From: Beverwykella pulmonaria
Lineage: Eukaryota > Ascomycota > Dothideomycetes > Pleosporales > Melanommataceae
DNA: 64,000 bases
Direction of reading: 5' to 3'
Assembly (NCBI GenBank): GCA_001599595.1
Contig: BCHH01000004.1
Location: 2,740,117-2,804,116, forward strand
Shown here: one piece after another, positions 35,475 through 47,544 of the stretch
Layout of the letters: each line of letters begins with the position of its first letter
Numbering within the stretch: the stretch's first letter is position 1
The notes under the pieces: generated by a model
Seen by the model: the letters and a program-made list of their open reading frames with translations, nothing else
Told to the model about the DNA's origin: nothing
The model's database searches: none
Translations under genes and position numbers: made by a program

Positions 35475-37093
35475 ATGTCCCCCCGGGATCGACTGACGGT
35501 AAGACGCCTACTAATGGCTCCTTGCTCGAGTATAGGCTGATTATTGGCACAGTTGAAGCCGCGAGAGAAGCTGGGGATATTCAGCAAGGGGAGGGTGTCG
35601 TCGCCAGTCAAGGGCCGTGGCCGTAAGCTCACCATCTGCAATGCCCCCGCACTCTCCAGCCCATAGCTGGTCCGCTTTATAGTGCCAGACCTGGTCTTTT
35701 CAGAGATGAAGTTCTTGCAGAAGCACAAAGACCAACCGGAAGCCGCCCCCAAGCCAGGGTTGCCAAAGAAAAAGCACAAAAAGATTCATGCACATGCGAT
35801 AGAGGAAGAGATATCGGCATACTTGACCACCGTACGACCGGCACTAGCAGAGAAAGATGTGAATACCCAAGCGAAGGAGGGCTCCAAAAAGAAGGGGCCT
35901 GCGCGAGGGCTTGGACTACGAGCGAGACAGATCGGCAACGCCATACCTACTGTTGAATTACCCGACAAACAATTGTACTTGGGGTTCGGAAGTCGAGGCC
36001 CGCGCCATAAAAGCGGAGGCTATATCCCGTGGTCTGAGTCGATTCGGGCGCCGAATGTAACGCCAAACCGTCCTCGAGTTGTATCAACTATCGCCGGAGG
36101 TCAGCTGGACACCCTATATGGCAGACAAGACGAAAGAGATACTAAGGTTGGGGAGGTGTTGCCATCGCGGGCAGCTCCTCCCCACGTACCCAGACACACA
36201 ACGGATGGCAGTAGTGGGCGCTTCGAGGTATCCTCTCTGGCTCCTGCAAATTACCACACCTCCCGGTTCCCCCCCAACCCTCAGCACATCTCCTCGCCGC
36301 AGCCTGTGAATATCGTCAATCGAGCTGCGACGAGTCGAGCAATGGAACCAGTTGTATCCTTATCGTCGATCATACCATCCGTATCGCCCCATGGCGAGTC
36401 AGTTAAGGGACGCCGTCAGCACACGCACGTCGAAGGTGCTGTGGAATCTAACGGTATAGCAAATGCCTTTGAGGATTCCAAGCTCGAGCATCGTCAGCAA
36501 AACTCCATAGACACTAACTCTACAGACGAGCTAATAGACGACGTCTATCCACCCATATCATAAAGCTTAGGGAGAATATCGCAGGAATGTAATTCCATGC
36601 TCAAGGAGAGACGGCGAGCAACAGCATTGTATGGGCACAACTTCCATATGGCACCACTTGCAAGACTGGGCAACGAAGGACCGTCGATCGATATCGGGTC
36701 ATACGGGGCTCCTCAGAGAATATCCACGGTGCGTTTCGCTGGCGGTGAACTATACAGACCAATGTTGCCCCACCTTTTCTGGCCCCGGCATCTACGAAGA
36801 ACAAGAACGACGACAGCAGTCTATGCAACATAGAGAGGCAGTGCATCATAGCCTCGTACATGGGCTTTACTCGAGGAAAAGTAGAATATCTCGACGGAGA
36901 TGGCGAGATGGAAGGTGACGTTCCAGGATGGGAGGCTCTGCCGGAGGAAACGCGGTTGTATAAAGGAGGGTTCGGCGGACTGGAAGAGGACATTGGAGGG
37001 AGGTATGAGATGGAGCACGGGGAGCAGAGCCTTGTCGAGTGTGGCGAAGATATTGTTGCCAGAGGACTCTGGCGTCCTCATAAACTTTACTAG
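35475..37093 (+). CDS. conserved fungal hypothetical protein, 3' structure unresolved
   Basis: The supported exons are 35475-35498, 35553-35622 and 35683 to a TAA at 36563, which alone give 324 residues. Both introns (54 and 60 nt) are in phase and join a conserved-looking N-terminus: KLGIFSKGRVSSPVKGRG, then LPDLVFSEMKFL. The middle is disordered, with one YIPWSES motif. Downstream of the TAA, coding-like sequence continues in other frames: GPGIYEEQERRQQ around 36790-36830, then VEYLDGDGEMEGDVPGWEA and a final GLWRPHKLY ending at 37093. From memory, fungal relatives end in a similar WxPxxLY tail, so the gene probably reaches 37093 through further exons or a frameshift. No splice pair I tried joins these parts well. 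Function unknown. Confidence 0.5.
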
Positions 37094-37741
37094 TCCTTAG
37101 TTTTAAGTACGCAGTGACGATGATCCGTGCGGGACCACATCCATCACCCGATTCCCTGGGCCGTCCGTTATCAGATTATTCTTTGGCACCGACTGCTGTG
37201 CATCCGTACGTTTTGCCACCGACGGTGTTCCAGCAAGGAGCCAGAGGGAGCTCTATTCCGTGCTATTGCGTCTGCCAGTGGGACGTACTACAAGCAGTCA
37301 GTTTGCTCTACCTAGCTGCTGCCGTCAAAAGAGTTGACAGAGAAACTGTCGGAAGCTGTGAAGGATGGTGCACTGAGATGGGGTGCCGTGAACCCTCGGT
37401 TTATCGGGTCACTGGGAGTTCTCCGCCGAAACAACATTGCCGGCCGTTGTTGTCTAGCCGTGTCCCCAGCATTCTGCTGCATGTCCTCCCATCAACCGCT
37501 GCGCTGGCTAAGTTCAGCCAAAAGAATAAATTCTCGACTGCAGTGCCCCTTGCCGACAATTACCCTGTGCAGACAGTCGTCGGTGAGGTTCGTCACGCTG
37601 GCTGCGCCCAAGCATCACCGCTTTGCCGCACCTGCCTGCCCCACCAATCCCGCCGTCGACAAAATTCACTCGCGGACACGGCAGCTGGCAGGCCACCTTC
37701 ACTCCTTCCACTCCCCCTCGCAACCCTCGCTCACTGCAACA
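37094..37741. other. upstream region of pyrophosphatase gene
   Basis: Promoter and leader of the pyrophosphatase gene; the last 100 bases before the ATG are rich in C and T. No other feature was recognised. Confidence 0.5.
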
Positions 37742-38841
37742 ATGGCTCCCGTATACACTGCCAGGAAGATTGGCCCCGCCAACACCCTCGAGCACCGCAT
37801 TTTCATCGAGAAGGATGGCGTGCCCGTCTCACCCTTCCACGACATCCCCCTCTATGCCAACGAGCAGCAGACGGTCCTCAACATGATCGTTGAGGTGCCC
37901 CGCTGGACCAATGCCAAGATGGAGGTGCGTACTGCCAATTCTGCTTCGAGTAACAGACCGCTGCCTGCAAGTTCGTAGCTGACACCTCCTCCCCATCAGA
38001 TCTCCAAGGAGGAGACGCTCAACCCCATCAAGCAGGACATCAAGAAGGGCAAGCTCCGCTATGTCAGGAACTGCTTCCCGCACAAGGGCTACCTATGGAA
38101 CTACGGTGCCTTCCCTCAGGTGCGAGCACGCCATGCGCCGATATCGGGCTACATACTGACCGCTGCCACAGACGTGGGAGGACCCCAACGTTGTCCACCC
38201 GGAGACCAAGGCCAAGGGTGACAATGACCCATTAGATGTCTGCGAGATTGGCGAGCTGGTCTCGAAGCCCGGCGAGGTCATCCAGGTCAAGATTCTGGGC
38301 GTCATGGCCCTGCTCGACGAAGGGGAGACCGACTGGAAAATCCTGGTCATCAACATCAACGACCCGCTGGCCCCCAAGCTCAATGACATCGAGGACGTCG
38401 AGCGCCACCTCCCTGGCCTGTTGAGGGCTACCAACGAGTGGTTCCGCATCTACAAGATCCCAGACGGCAAGCCCGAGAACCAGTTTGCCTTCTCTGGCGA
38501 GTGCAAGAACAAGAAGTATGACGACGGATGCGCGCATGCTTGAGTAGAGACTGACTGATGACAGGTACGCTACTGACATTGTTCGCGAATGCGCCGAGGC
38601 TTGGGAGAAACTCATCGCTCACAAGACGCCCAACGGCGATGTCTCGCTGTGCGTTAGCCCTATCCCCTCTGCAACAATCTCATGCTAACACCTGCACAGC
38701 ATTAACACCACCGTTACTCACTCCTCCGACCGAACCGACCCCGGCCAGCTCAACATCCCTAGGGGTGAGAAGCATGATCCCGCCCCGATCGATCCCAGCA
38801 TCGACAAGTGGTTCTTCATCTCGGGAGCTCCGTCCGGCTAG
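37742..38841 (+). CDS. IPP1: soluble inorganic pyrophosphatase
   Basis: Five exons: 37742-37924, 38000-38119, 38172-38515, 38565-38648 and 38700-38841; 290 residues, close to yeast Ipp1 (287). Introns are 75, 52, 49 and 51 nt, and every junction restores conserved sequence. The enzyme hydrolyses pyrophosphate to phosphate in the cytosol and pulls biosynthetic reactions forward. Visible motifs: [32 protein letters not shown] and the metal-binding signature [12 protein letters not shown], then [17 protein letters not shown] and a C-terminal IDKWFFISG. Family I, eukaryotic type. No oddities. Confidence 0.96.
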
Positions 38842-39112
38842 ATCACCCGTAGTGGGTGCACAAAAAGGCTCGGATTAGAGAAAAGGAAAAGTAGGGCATC
38901 ATCATGAATATCGATCGCGCTGTGGATACAGCTTACATTCCTGCAATTGTATAAAGCATGTTCAGACAGTTGGCAAGGAATCTATAGATTCATTCAATAC
39001 CATCTTGGGCCGCCGAATGTGCCAGACGCCCGTGAAATGCCGTGACTCCGTTGATGCATTCATTCATCCATTTACAGTGTTGGTACAAGCCATTGGAGCG
39101 AAGCGTGGTAGA

Positions 39113-39463
39113 CTAATTTCCCAAGAGTTCCTCCTTCCGGGCAAGCAAACGCGAATGTCGGTCCACCTCCTCTACCACCTCGGTTATCCGCATTTTGTCG
39201 AGGTCGAGCTTCATCTCTTTTCCGTCCTCTGCATCACTAGTTAGTCTCCATGCGATTGTATTCAACCATCAGCATAACCTACTGAATTTCACTCCGAGAG
39301 ACGCAGGTTCCTTGCTGTCTCTTGGCAGCATTTTCGACTCCACCTTCATCCCATCGGCCCGCGCATTTGAGGGTATCAATGTGAGAACCAGGCGCGCGGA
39401 TTTGGAGCGCGGGGAGAAAGGGTTGAACTTTACGCGCACTTCGGTGAGAAACCGGGTGATCAT
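39113..39463 (-). CDS. MRPL44: mitochondrial large-subunit ribosomal protein mL53
   Basis: Exons are 39463-39283 and 39228-39113, giving 98 residues, the same length as I recall for yeast Mrpl44. The 54-nt intron runs GTAGGT to GATGCAG with an ACTAAC branch, phase 1. The start MITRFLTEVRVKFNPFSP and the following ARLVLTLIPSNARADGMKV match mL53 proteins, as does the charged helical C-terminus (TEVVEEVDRHSRLLARKEEL). It is a structural component of the mitoribosome large subunit. The gene is small and easily missed. It lies tail to tail with the pyrophosphatase gene and 295 bp from the divergent Sec20 start. Confidence 0.88.
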
Positions 39464-39758
39464 TGTTGCGGGGTGGGAAAAAAAGGGAAGCGGAGCGGAG
39501 ACGAAGTGGAAGGGAGGAGAGGCTTCTGTGACTTGTCAGTGATCGAGCAACACACTTCGAGAGGGCTGGGATTTACTTGAGGTATTGCTAGTAAAAGTGA
39601 AGCAATGAAGTCTCCAGTACCTCACACAGCAGATTGCTTCCCACCTGCTGCTCGTCTCAAGGTGGTCGGTGCGCCGGCAGCGGTCATTCTTTCTTCCTCG
39701 GAACGCGCCGACTTCGTCATCGCAAAGGCGAACAGCTGGCCACACTCCGCTTTCCACA

Positions 39759-41124
39759 ATGCCACCCCTCCCGACCACGGCGCAAACCCTCACAAACAGA
39801 CTAAATACCGTGTCGGATTCCAACAAGTCTACCCTCCAACTCATTCATCGATTGTCGAAATTAGACTTCCAACCTGGCTCGGTGCCGCTGAACTCGGACG
39901 AGGGGGATGTGCGCCTGGAATTGAGTGCTGAGATTCACGAGAGCTTAAACCAGTGCGAGGAAGAACTTGAGCTTCTGAGACAGGAGGTCGAAGACGTAGT
40001 TCAGCGCCCGACATCGAGCTTTAGAAGAAGGGATAGTGCGAGGGAGAGCGAGACGTCGAGGCTTGCTGTGCTGCTTGCGAGGTTGACTGAGGATTTGAAG
40101 TCGTACGTCTCCTTCATTTGCTCCTATATACGGATATCTTTCTCATCATTTGTTGCATAGTTCACGGTCACAATACCGCAAGGCCCAGCTCATAGCCAAG
40201 CGCAACGCCGACCGCGCCAAACTGAAAGAACGCGAGCTCCTCTTCTCCAACCTGCAGTCCGGCGCCTCCACCCCATCGTCCACCCACCGCCGCAACAAGC
40301 AACTCAACTCCCAGCTCTCCGAGAGCGAGATCATCGCGAACGCCTCGTCCGATGTGACAGCTGCCCTACGTCGAACACACCAGTTGATGCAGGGCGAGCT
40401 TTCGCGCTCTAGATTCGCGCAGGAAACACTCGAACAATCGACCGCCGCACTTGCAGATCTCGGGGAGAAGTACACAGACCTAAACACTCTGCTTGTCAAC
40501 AGCAGGAATTTAGTGACGACGCTACTCAAGAGCACGAAGAGCGATACGTGGTATCTCGAGACTGCCTTCTACATCCTCGTCACAACCATCATCTGGCTGA
40601 TATTTCGGCGCTGGTTATACGGACCCATAACGTGGTTTGTCTGGTGGCCTCTCAAACTCGTGTACCGGTTCACGTTTGCGATCTTCGGCCTAGCTGGAGC
40701 GAAGTCGAGCGCAGCAGTTTCTCAGTCGTCCAGGTCAAGTCTCATTGTCAAACCAAGTGCGACCGGCGGCATCCCCAGACGTATCATCGACCCCAACGAG
40801 CCCCCACCTTACGTACGTGTCGGCCTCGGAGGACAAGGGCATCACAACGATCCCAACGCACCAAAAAGTCAGAGTCACAGCCTTTCAGAAGAAGTAGGGA
40901 AAATGGCTGAGCAGAGTCAACAGCCGCAACAAGAGGCGCAGCAGGGTCAGGAGCAAAAGGAGCCGGTGATCAGAGGTGACGGAACAGTCCTCCAGGAATC
41001 AGATCGGCCAAGGAATCCGAAGAAGAGGATCTGGGAGGAGAATGTGGAGAGTAAGAAGTACGAGGAGGCACAGGCGAAGGAGCAGAGCCAGCGGCAGGGA
41101 CATCAGAAGAGGGATGAACTCTAA
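39759..41124 (+). CDS. SEC20: Sec20-family Golgi-to-ER SNARE with C-terminal RDEL
   Basis: Exons are 39759-40102 and 40161-41124, giving 435 residues; the 58-nt intron runs GTACGT to GCATAG. The Sec20 domain spans the heptad region (TAALRRTHQLMQGELSRS, then LADLGEKYTDLNTLL) just before a membrane anchor around residues 248-263 (TAFYILVTTIIWLIFR). The luminal C-terminal part is long, Gln and Glu rich, and ends RDEL, an ER-retrieval signal equivalent to the HDEL of yeast Sec20. The protein acts in fusion of retrograde COPI vesicles with the ER, with partners Ufe1, Use1 and Sec22. The start ATG was chosen for context (CCACAATGCC) over a longer in-frame reading. Confidence 0.9.
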
Positions 41125-43349
41125 ACTTCTCTAAGGTTGACTTGAGGGTATGGTCGTAATGTGTCCATATTTATAATGCCGTATACGTGTGTACATGATT
41201 CTATGACTTCGCATCCGCATTTAGTGGTGAACAAGGTTTTCGCCAAATGTTCTGCTTTCACGCTTTGGTCAGCGCCGTACGCGAACGCGCCTTCTCAGCC
41301 GTCCTACTACTTACATATCAATACCACATCTTGCACAATTCCCTCATAGCACCACTACTCCTACTCATCATAGCAACCTAAAAATTGTTGCCTTTACCGG
41401 TCATGTTGCGGTACCAATATGAAGAAGAGCAAAGAGTCATGACAAGCTCTCCTTTCTTTTCTAATTTTTGAAAAACATGCGTTGTAATAACTGTATGGAG
41501 TCCTGGAGTTAGCATCGCTAGAGAATAAGATGGGACATTCGTATGGGCGATGGGTATCTGAGGAGAGAGATATGGAGTTCAGGTAGCTGGGGAGGTGATC
41601 GAAGGGATGATGTGCAATGTTCGTGTCGTCTCGTGTCTAGTTCATGTTATCTTTGGTCTGTTGCGCGGCTCTAAAGGCCTTCAAATTCTCTTTCCTGATG
41701 CTCTTCCTCTACCCTGCATTTTCTCCTCCAATATGGAACTGTAAAAATGGCATGCCCTTGAACTCATGCTGCCATCGGTATACCTAAAATATTGGGAGGA
41801 ATGTAACATGCAAGAGTCTCCGTCTGAAAAACTTACTCGATACCTTGTACAACTTCTAGAAGCATTTGAAAACCTAGATCTTCACAAACATGAAGAAGCC
41901 TGGTTGGCGGGTGGCTTTAAAAATATAGAGAGAAATTGGCATTGGTCCCTGAGGAGAGGATGTAAAACTGCTATTAGAGCCCGTATATGTTGGTATACCA
42001 ATGTAGGAGACTTTACTGCAAGCATAACCAAAAAACTCTTAGACTTAATTTCTTCGTCGAAAGTCTTGAGGCTAGGTTGCATGACCTAAAAATATCATGT
42101 TGTCACGTATGGTGGAGGTAGTCAATCGACTAAAACTTACACTTTGGACGAGGTGTATATTTCATGATTGCTTCTATCACTGCCCTGGAAACTCGGAAAA
42201 ACCCCACATAGAGCGAACAGTCAATAGATTTAGGCGCCCGGAAAAAACATGTGGTCAGGTGATGGCCTTTAAGGGCTTGAAGGATGGGGTTTTTAGGGAA
42301 TAGATACAACCTGCAGAGTTCATTCATCTTACACGCCTGAAGGAACTTTCGAACCTTGGCGTCCTAGTATACCCCTCAAAATTTAAACTCTCATTTGACA
42401 TTCCGTGACCACAAAGCAAACATATTGACAACAATTTATGCTTTTGGTAGTCCCAGAACTCCATTTCTTCCAATTGCCACCGATTTGGAAGAAAGACAAG
42501 AAAAAGAAAGGAAGTTAAAAGAAAAGGAATGATTGTAGTCGCTTCATTTTGGACATTTCCTACTGGATGGCCTGCCCTGATCTCGAATATCTTTTCTAAA
42601 ATCAGGCACTTCCACACGAATGAAGACCCTAAAGCCTCTGTTGATGCATGTATGCCAGCGCAGAAGAGTTGGGGAGGGCACATGTTAGCACCAAATTCCT
42701 CCGAGGTCATCTAATCATTCCAGACTGACTTTGAGAAGAGTAATCTTGTGAGGATTCCTCTCTTCTCGAAAATGAAGTTAACTCTCAACTCCCAGAGAGA
42801 ACCGGGACCAAGCATGCACGTTTCCTACTCCATTTTGGGAACCAGAGATTCCGATCATCCACACTCCATTCGTGCATTCAGGTTTGGGGAAGCTCTCGTC
42901 CCGAACATGGATACATTCGCTGGTGCTTTCTGGCATCCGAATACCGTACCACGGGCACATGCAACAGGTTGTATTAGTAGGCAAATATACATAATGAGAA
43001 ATGGGTTTTGCACCCCATGGATCCTCGGGGTAGTCAATTTGACTACATCTTCTTATTGTGAGCCATGCCATTTGTTCTAATTCGGTTTAAGATTCTCCGA
43101 GTCCAAAGCTCACTTGAGTCAGACGACCTCCATTTTATAGCGTCGCCGCAGCACCATGACGACTTTGTTGCCGCAATTTTGATCTCTGCTACTAATAGCT
43201 ATAGTGTGAAAAGAAAGAAAGTGTATTACAAGTAGGGGTTTATATACTTTCTAAAGTCTGCTTTAAAAAGCATTTCAGGACACCGAGAACGCGTAGGCAA
43301 GAACTGCAGATGAATTTGTGCGTCGTATGTCTTTTAGTATTCATATAAG
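41125..43349. other. gene-poor stretch with unassigned open frames
   Basis: After the Sec20 3' flank, AT content rises. Open frames of 60-130 codons occur on both strands (for example 41766-42089 plus, 42324-42710 minus), but none carries a recognised domain or convincing splice structure. Its position next to the decayed repeat array suggests old accessory-gene debris. Confidence 0.4.
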
Positions 43350-44230
43350 ATCATGTATGGCCTATGAGAATCTTGAGTATAAGAAGAGACGAATTGTGGT
43401 ACGTCAGGCGAGTAACATATCCTTTCTTGCCGCAATTGTTCATGTTAATGAGTAAGCTGTCATTTCGAGATCCTCGGAGCTCAGGTCTCCGCATAGGGCG
43501 TTGCTCTGAGACATTAGTGTATTTTGAAATGTTGCTGGTGGTAGAAGAGTGTGTAGAGGGAGGCATCTGCAGTACAGGGTAAGTCCAATATATCCTCCGT
43601 CCTCACACTCACCCATAAGCTGCAAGTCCTACGGCTTTGATAACGCAAAAGCCCAGGAGTCCGCATGATATCGTGAACGAATAGATTCTGATGCCACTAT
43701 AGGGGATATCAGTACGTCATAAAGTGCTGTCAATGAGAGTATAGTGTAAAGGGCAAAGTGTCTGTAGTCAAGAATGAGTTTTAGATAGACTCCTGCCCAA
43801 CAACCACCCATGATTCAAGCATCTCCGAAATTAATAACGCCAAAGTCCAGGACGCCAAAGTCCAGGACGCCGAATGGCATCATGAACGAAAGGGGGTTTT
43901 TGGTGTCACCAGAGAACATATAGCTAAACTCAAGTCTTTTCAAAGTACTACTGTTGACAACAGAGTGTAAATAGGAAACAGGGTATAGCTTAGGACGAGC
44001 GCTATATATGATCCCTCTCCACCACCATCCATACACCGAGAATCTTCAGATTTGGGAAGGGGAGTTCTAGAGCTCCACGTGCCATCATCTTTAGGGTCTT
44101 TTGTGTCACCATAGAACCATACGTCTGAGGGCCAGAAACTTTGCTAGAGTCTGAATCAAATGAGGCACTGGAGGACGTGTGCATATGATCGCTTTCCACA
44201 GCTACCCATGAGATAAGCTCATACTATTTC
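43350..44230 (-). pseudogene. decayed tandem array of ~60-75-codon LRR/F-box-like units
   Basis: On the minus strand at least three units follow each other in one reading frame, beginning near 44036, 43811 and 43625 (spacings 225 and 186 nt, both multiples of three). A fourth, upstream unit (44199-44036) is in a different frame. Units share a pattern like GGxWxGxYxxLxLxxRxxxLxTLLSxTAL...; examples are LKLILDYRHFALYTILSLTA and LYCRCLPLHTLLPPATFQ. Two in-frame stops (TGA at 43815-43817, TAG at 43629-43631) sit exactly at unit borders. The hydrophobic spacing suggests leucine-rich repeats of an F-box-type gene, but this is weak inference. It is probably non-functional. Confidence 0.45.
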
Positions 44231-44704
44231 TATGAGATTTCCTGTCAAAGTAAGGATTTTCCCCCTTAGGGGATCTTTTGAAGATTACACCTACCTATGA
44301 ATAGCCGTAGTGTAAGAACATAGACCAGCGCAACCCGCTTTAGGCGGAAGCAGAGAGTTGTCGTTATGAACTTGTGAGATGACATGCGTGAGAGGTTCGG
44401 ACCAATGGTTCGTCTTTCCGTTCGAACATGCCGGGCTGTTTCGGCCTAGCGGTAAATGAAACCCAGCTAATGCCCAGAAAGGGTGGTGGCGTTCAGCGAG
44501 GTACCCGGTAGGTCTGGAGTTGGGGGCCAAATGCCCAGTTCCTTTATTTAGCAACTGCTGTGCCGTCTCAAAAGACTAGGAATGACTTTTCTCCAGTCTT
44601 CTTCGTTGTTAGTTTATGAATTTGTACTGCCATCTGGTTAGCATCTCTTTTTCCACAGAACTTGCATTATGCGATTTAGTTTGCGGCTCTAGATAGCCTT
44701 CAAC
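44231..44704. other. upstream region of membrane protein gene
   Basis: No coding sequence or named site was recognised between the decayed array and the next gene. Confidence 0.45.
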
Positions 44705-47544
44705 ATGGCGGCCAATCCTGTGGTCAAATACCAGGCCCTGGAAAATGCGCCGAAAGAGAGCTTCACCGCAACAGCTAAGCCAGTAAACCTAAAAAGTGAA
44801 GATAGGTGAGCACACGAGTTTCCCCAGACCATTTTTATGACGATTCTCGAAGTCGAAGGCTCCAGTTGCGAGCTCTTGAATCTTATCTTTTTCGACTTCA
44901 GGATTCTGCTAAGCTTTAGTAGCTCTTCAGATCCCGCACACCCCCAACAGGCAACCAAAAGGTCATGGATCGAAACATTTCTTCGTGGAATCGGCGCATC
45001 TCTCGCATGGAATATATGGTGCAAGTTGATGCGCCATCCAAAGACCGAAGAACCAAAGCAAGCATTGACACATGGCCGATTAATCGTCTTGTTGACCTTG
45101 CCAACTCATATCATTCCCATCGCCGCGGCTATAGTCGTTATCAGTCTCAACCTCCGTGGTTACTACATCGGGAGCGAACTCTCTGGACCGGAAGTCAGCA
45201 ACGACGTCAAGCTTTCAGGTCTCCAGTTCGCCTCCAAATTGCACGAACTAGTGATGCAAGCGTCTTTGACCCTGGTCGTGGTATCGTACTTGCGACATGA
45301 GCTTGTTCGTGGGCAAGGTCTTCCTTTTGGAGCCATTTCCGGCGGTGTCCAGTTCTCGAACCCCACCTATCTTTATTCGAAAGAGTTTGCCGGTACACTG
45401 AGAGCCAAATTCCAATCAAAGCTCACGAAATGGAGCCTGGCTATCCTCATTGTGATTGGAAGTTTCCTGGCTGTCACCGTTGGTCCCTCCAGTGCTATTG
45501 CCATGCGGCCGAGTGAGGGGAATTGGGCTGCTGGAGGTAACAACCGAATATGAATTAACCAATGCGAATAAGAAGGCTGACAATGAACTAGGCACGTACT
45601 TCTATCTCAACGCCACCAGGGATCAGTTGTGGCCACTTACTGTTGACGCATCGAACACCCTTCCGCCCTTCACTAGGCCATGGGGAGTTGTTGCGGATAG
45701 CATACTCCCTTTCTGGCCAGGCGTCAGTGATGCGACAAGTTTCCCAGACACTTACAACGTCCCCAGCGCAAAGTCCATGAAAACACTGTACACGAGACAG
45801 ACCGTTGGTATCTTCCAAGCTCCCTGGACTATCGCCACTACTCAAATGTCTAATCTCGCAGACACCATGAGCGACATCGGGATGCTATGGATCAACGCCG
45901 CCTTCGTGGCAGATTCTGTTCCGGGCCGTCGATATTCCCCCCGCTTCAAATACCGCAAGGATGTCTTCTGGTCTATCCATGGGATACAACGGCCACTTAC
46001 AAGAGTCAGCTGTTGGCCGTATCGCAACCTTACAGGGCAGTATATTGATAATGGGAAGCTATTCGTTCCTAATATCGATACTTACTGTAGTAAAAATCCT
46101 GTTGGAACGACTTTCAAAGATACTTCCAAAGTTTCAGCGGTCATGGCCAACTATAACGACTCCAGCAGTAGTTCACCAGTGCTCGAATTCATCGAATTGT
46201 CAACGGATGTTTATGGAGAAAATAGTGTTGGTGCTTTCATCTCGTTCCCTCCATCTTGGCCTGGTGGCCAAACTTTGGTAACGTGCGCAGTCGATGCAAG
46301 ATGTAAGTTTCATTCGCCGGATGCCATGGTAGCTGCGCAAACATTACTCTTTATTGCCCTCTTGCTGATTTCTAACTAGGGTACGGACACTTTCGTATTG
46401 ATATCGGGATTGATTCTCCCACTTTTCGAAAGAGAACTGACGTTTTCACCACGATTATAGGGTGCCTGCTATGATGAGAGGAAGTAGAAATGAAATAAAA
46501 CAAGTCGTGGGTCATAGTCCCCAAGATGATCAGTATGCGGATCGGTAAGTAAATTATATGAAAGTAACCTGAACAACTATTAACTCTCATCAGAGGGGCT
46601 TGTGGCGTTGATCAAACAGCCCCGGGAGGACTCATGAATCCCGCTAACATCCACCGCATCAAAATCACTAAGGAATGGGCAAATCAGCTTAACCCCACCA
46701 TCGAAGCCTCTAATCAGACAGTAATTCACGAAATTCTAGAAAGTGTTCCAGCGTCTCAAAGCTCAAGATGGAACGCTCCAACAACGTTTGTTCAACCGCT
46801 AATTGAATCGGTCCTCTCGGTTTTGATTACCAACGGACTTGCCAGTACGGCGTATTCTGCTGTTCCTCAGGGAATTTTGAAAGGCTGTACAGAAACCCAA
46901 TGCAGTGGAACCTGCGCGGTGCGTAAGACTTCGACCCAGTTTATTTATCCTCTAGCAAATCCTCTCATGAGATGCGACTTAGGTAGTATCTCGAGACTTT
47001 GCTACATCAGCATACCATGTCTCACTTATAATAATGGTACTGACTTTTCCGCAACGTTCAGGACGGGCAAGGCGCATGGTGCAAAGCCATAATGCCCGCT
47101 GCGGGCCACGAATTCGGCTACGGCGGCGAAATCTACAACCTCCCCGCTAACGCTGATACATCCAAAATGACACGCTTCCGCGTAGAAATCAACATCCAGG
47201 GGTACGCCTACTCCATTCGCAATACCACCGTCGTATTATCCTGCATAGTGCTCGGGATCTACTGCCTATTCGCCACTTCCCACATCATCTTCTCTTTGAC
47301 CACAGGTCTGAGTTCGCAATCCTGGGATACGATTTCGGAGATTGTGGCATTGGCGATGCAGAGCCAGCCTACTGAGAGACTGAGGGGGACTTGTGCGGGG
47401 ATCGAGACGACAACCATTTTTAGGAATTTTGTAAGGGTCGGGAAGACTGGGAAGGCGGGGGAACACTTGGAGTTGATCTTTGAGGATGAGGAGAATGATG
47501 TGGATACGGTGGTGCCGATTGTGTTGAATGAGTTTTATGAGTGA
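44705..47544 (+). CDS. large multi-pass membrane protein, uncharacterised Pezizomycotina family
   Basis: Firm exons: 44705-44805, 44902-45536, 45592-46302, one from 46594 to 46918, and 47062-47544. Between 46303 and 46593 the structure is uncertain: exon 46380-46461 keeps frame but uses a GTGCCT donor, while a much better GTAAGT donor at 46544 implies a different small exon. The product is about 740 residues. Membrane helices lie near the N-terminus (LIVLLTLPTHIIPIAAAIVV), after GSFLAVTVGP, and near the C-terminus (VVLSCIVLGIYCLFATSHII). Conserved family phrases include GRLIVLLTLPTHIIPI, LNLRGYYIGSEL, WDTISEIVALAMQSQ and HLELIF. This family is frequent in filamentous ascomycetes and no function is known. 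Either a splicing subtlety or a lesion exists in the middle. Confidence 0.72.

Noticed and set aside
35009..35779. 256-codon minus-strand open frame
   Set aside because: It covers the promoter and first exons of the hypothetical gene, has no recognised domain and no good start context.
41766..42089. 107-codon plus-strand open frame
   Set aside because: Protein-like at a glance but no family, start context or splice partner; kept only as part of the gene-poor stretch.
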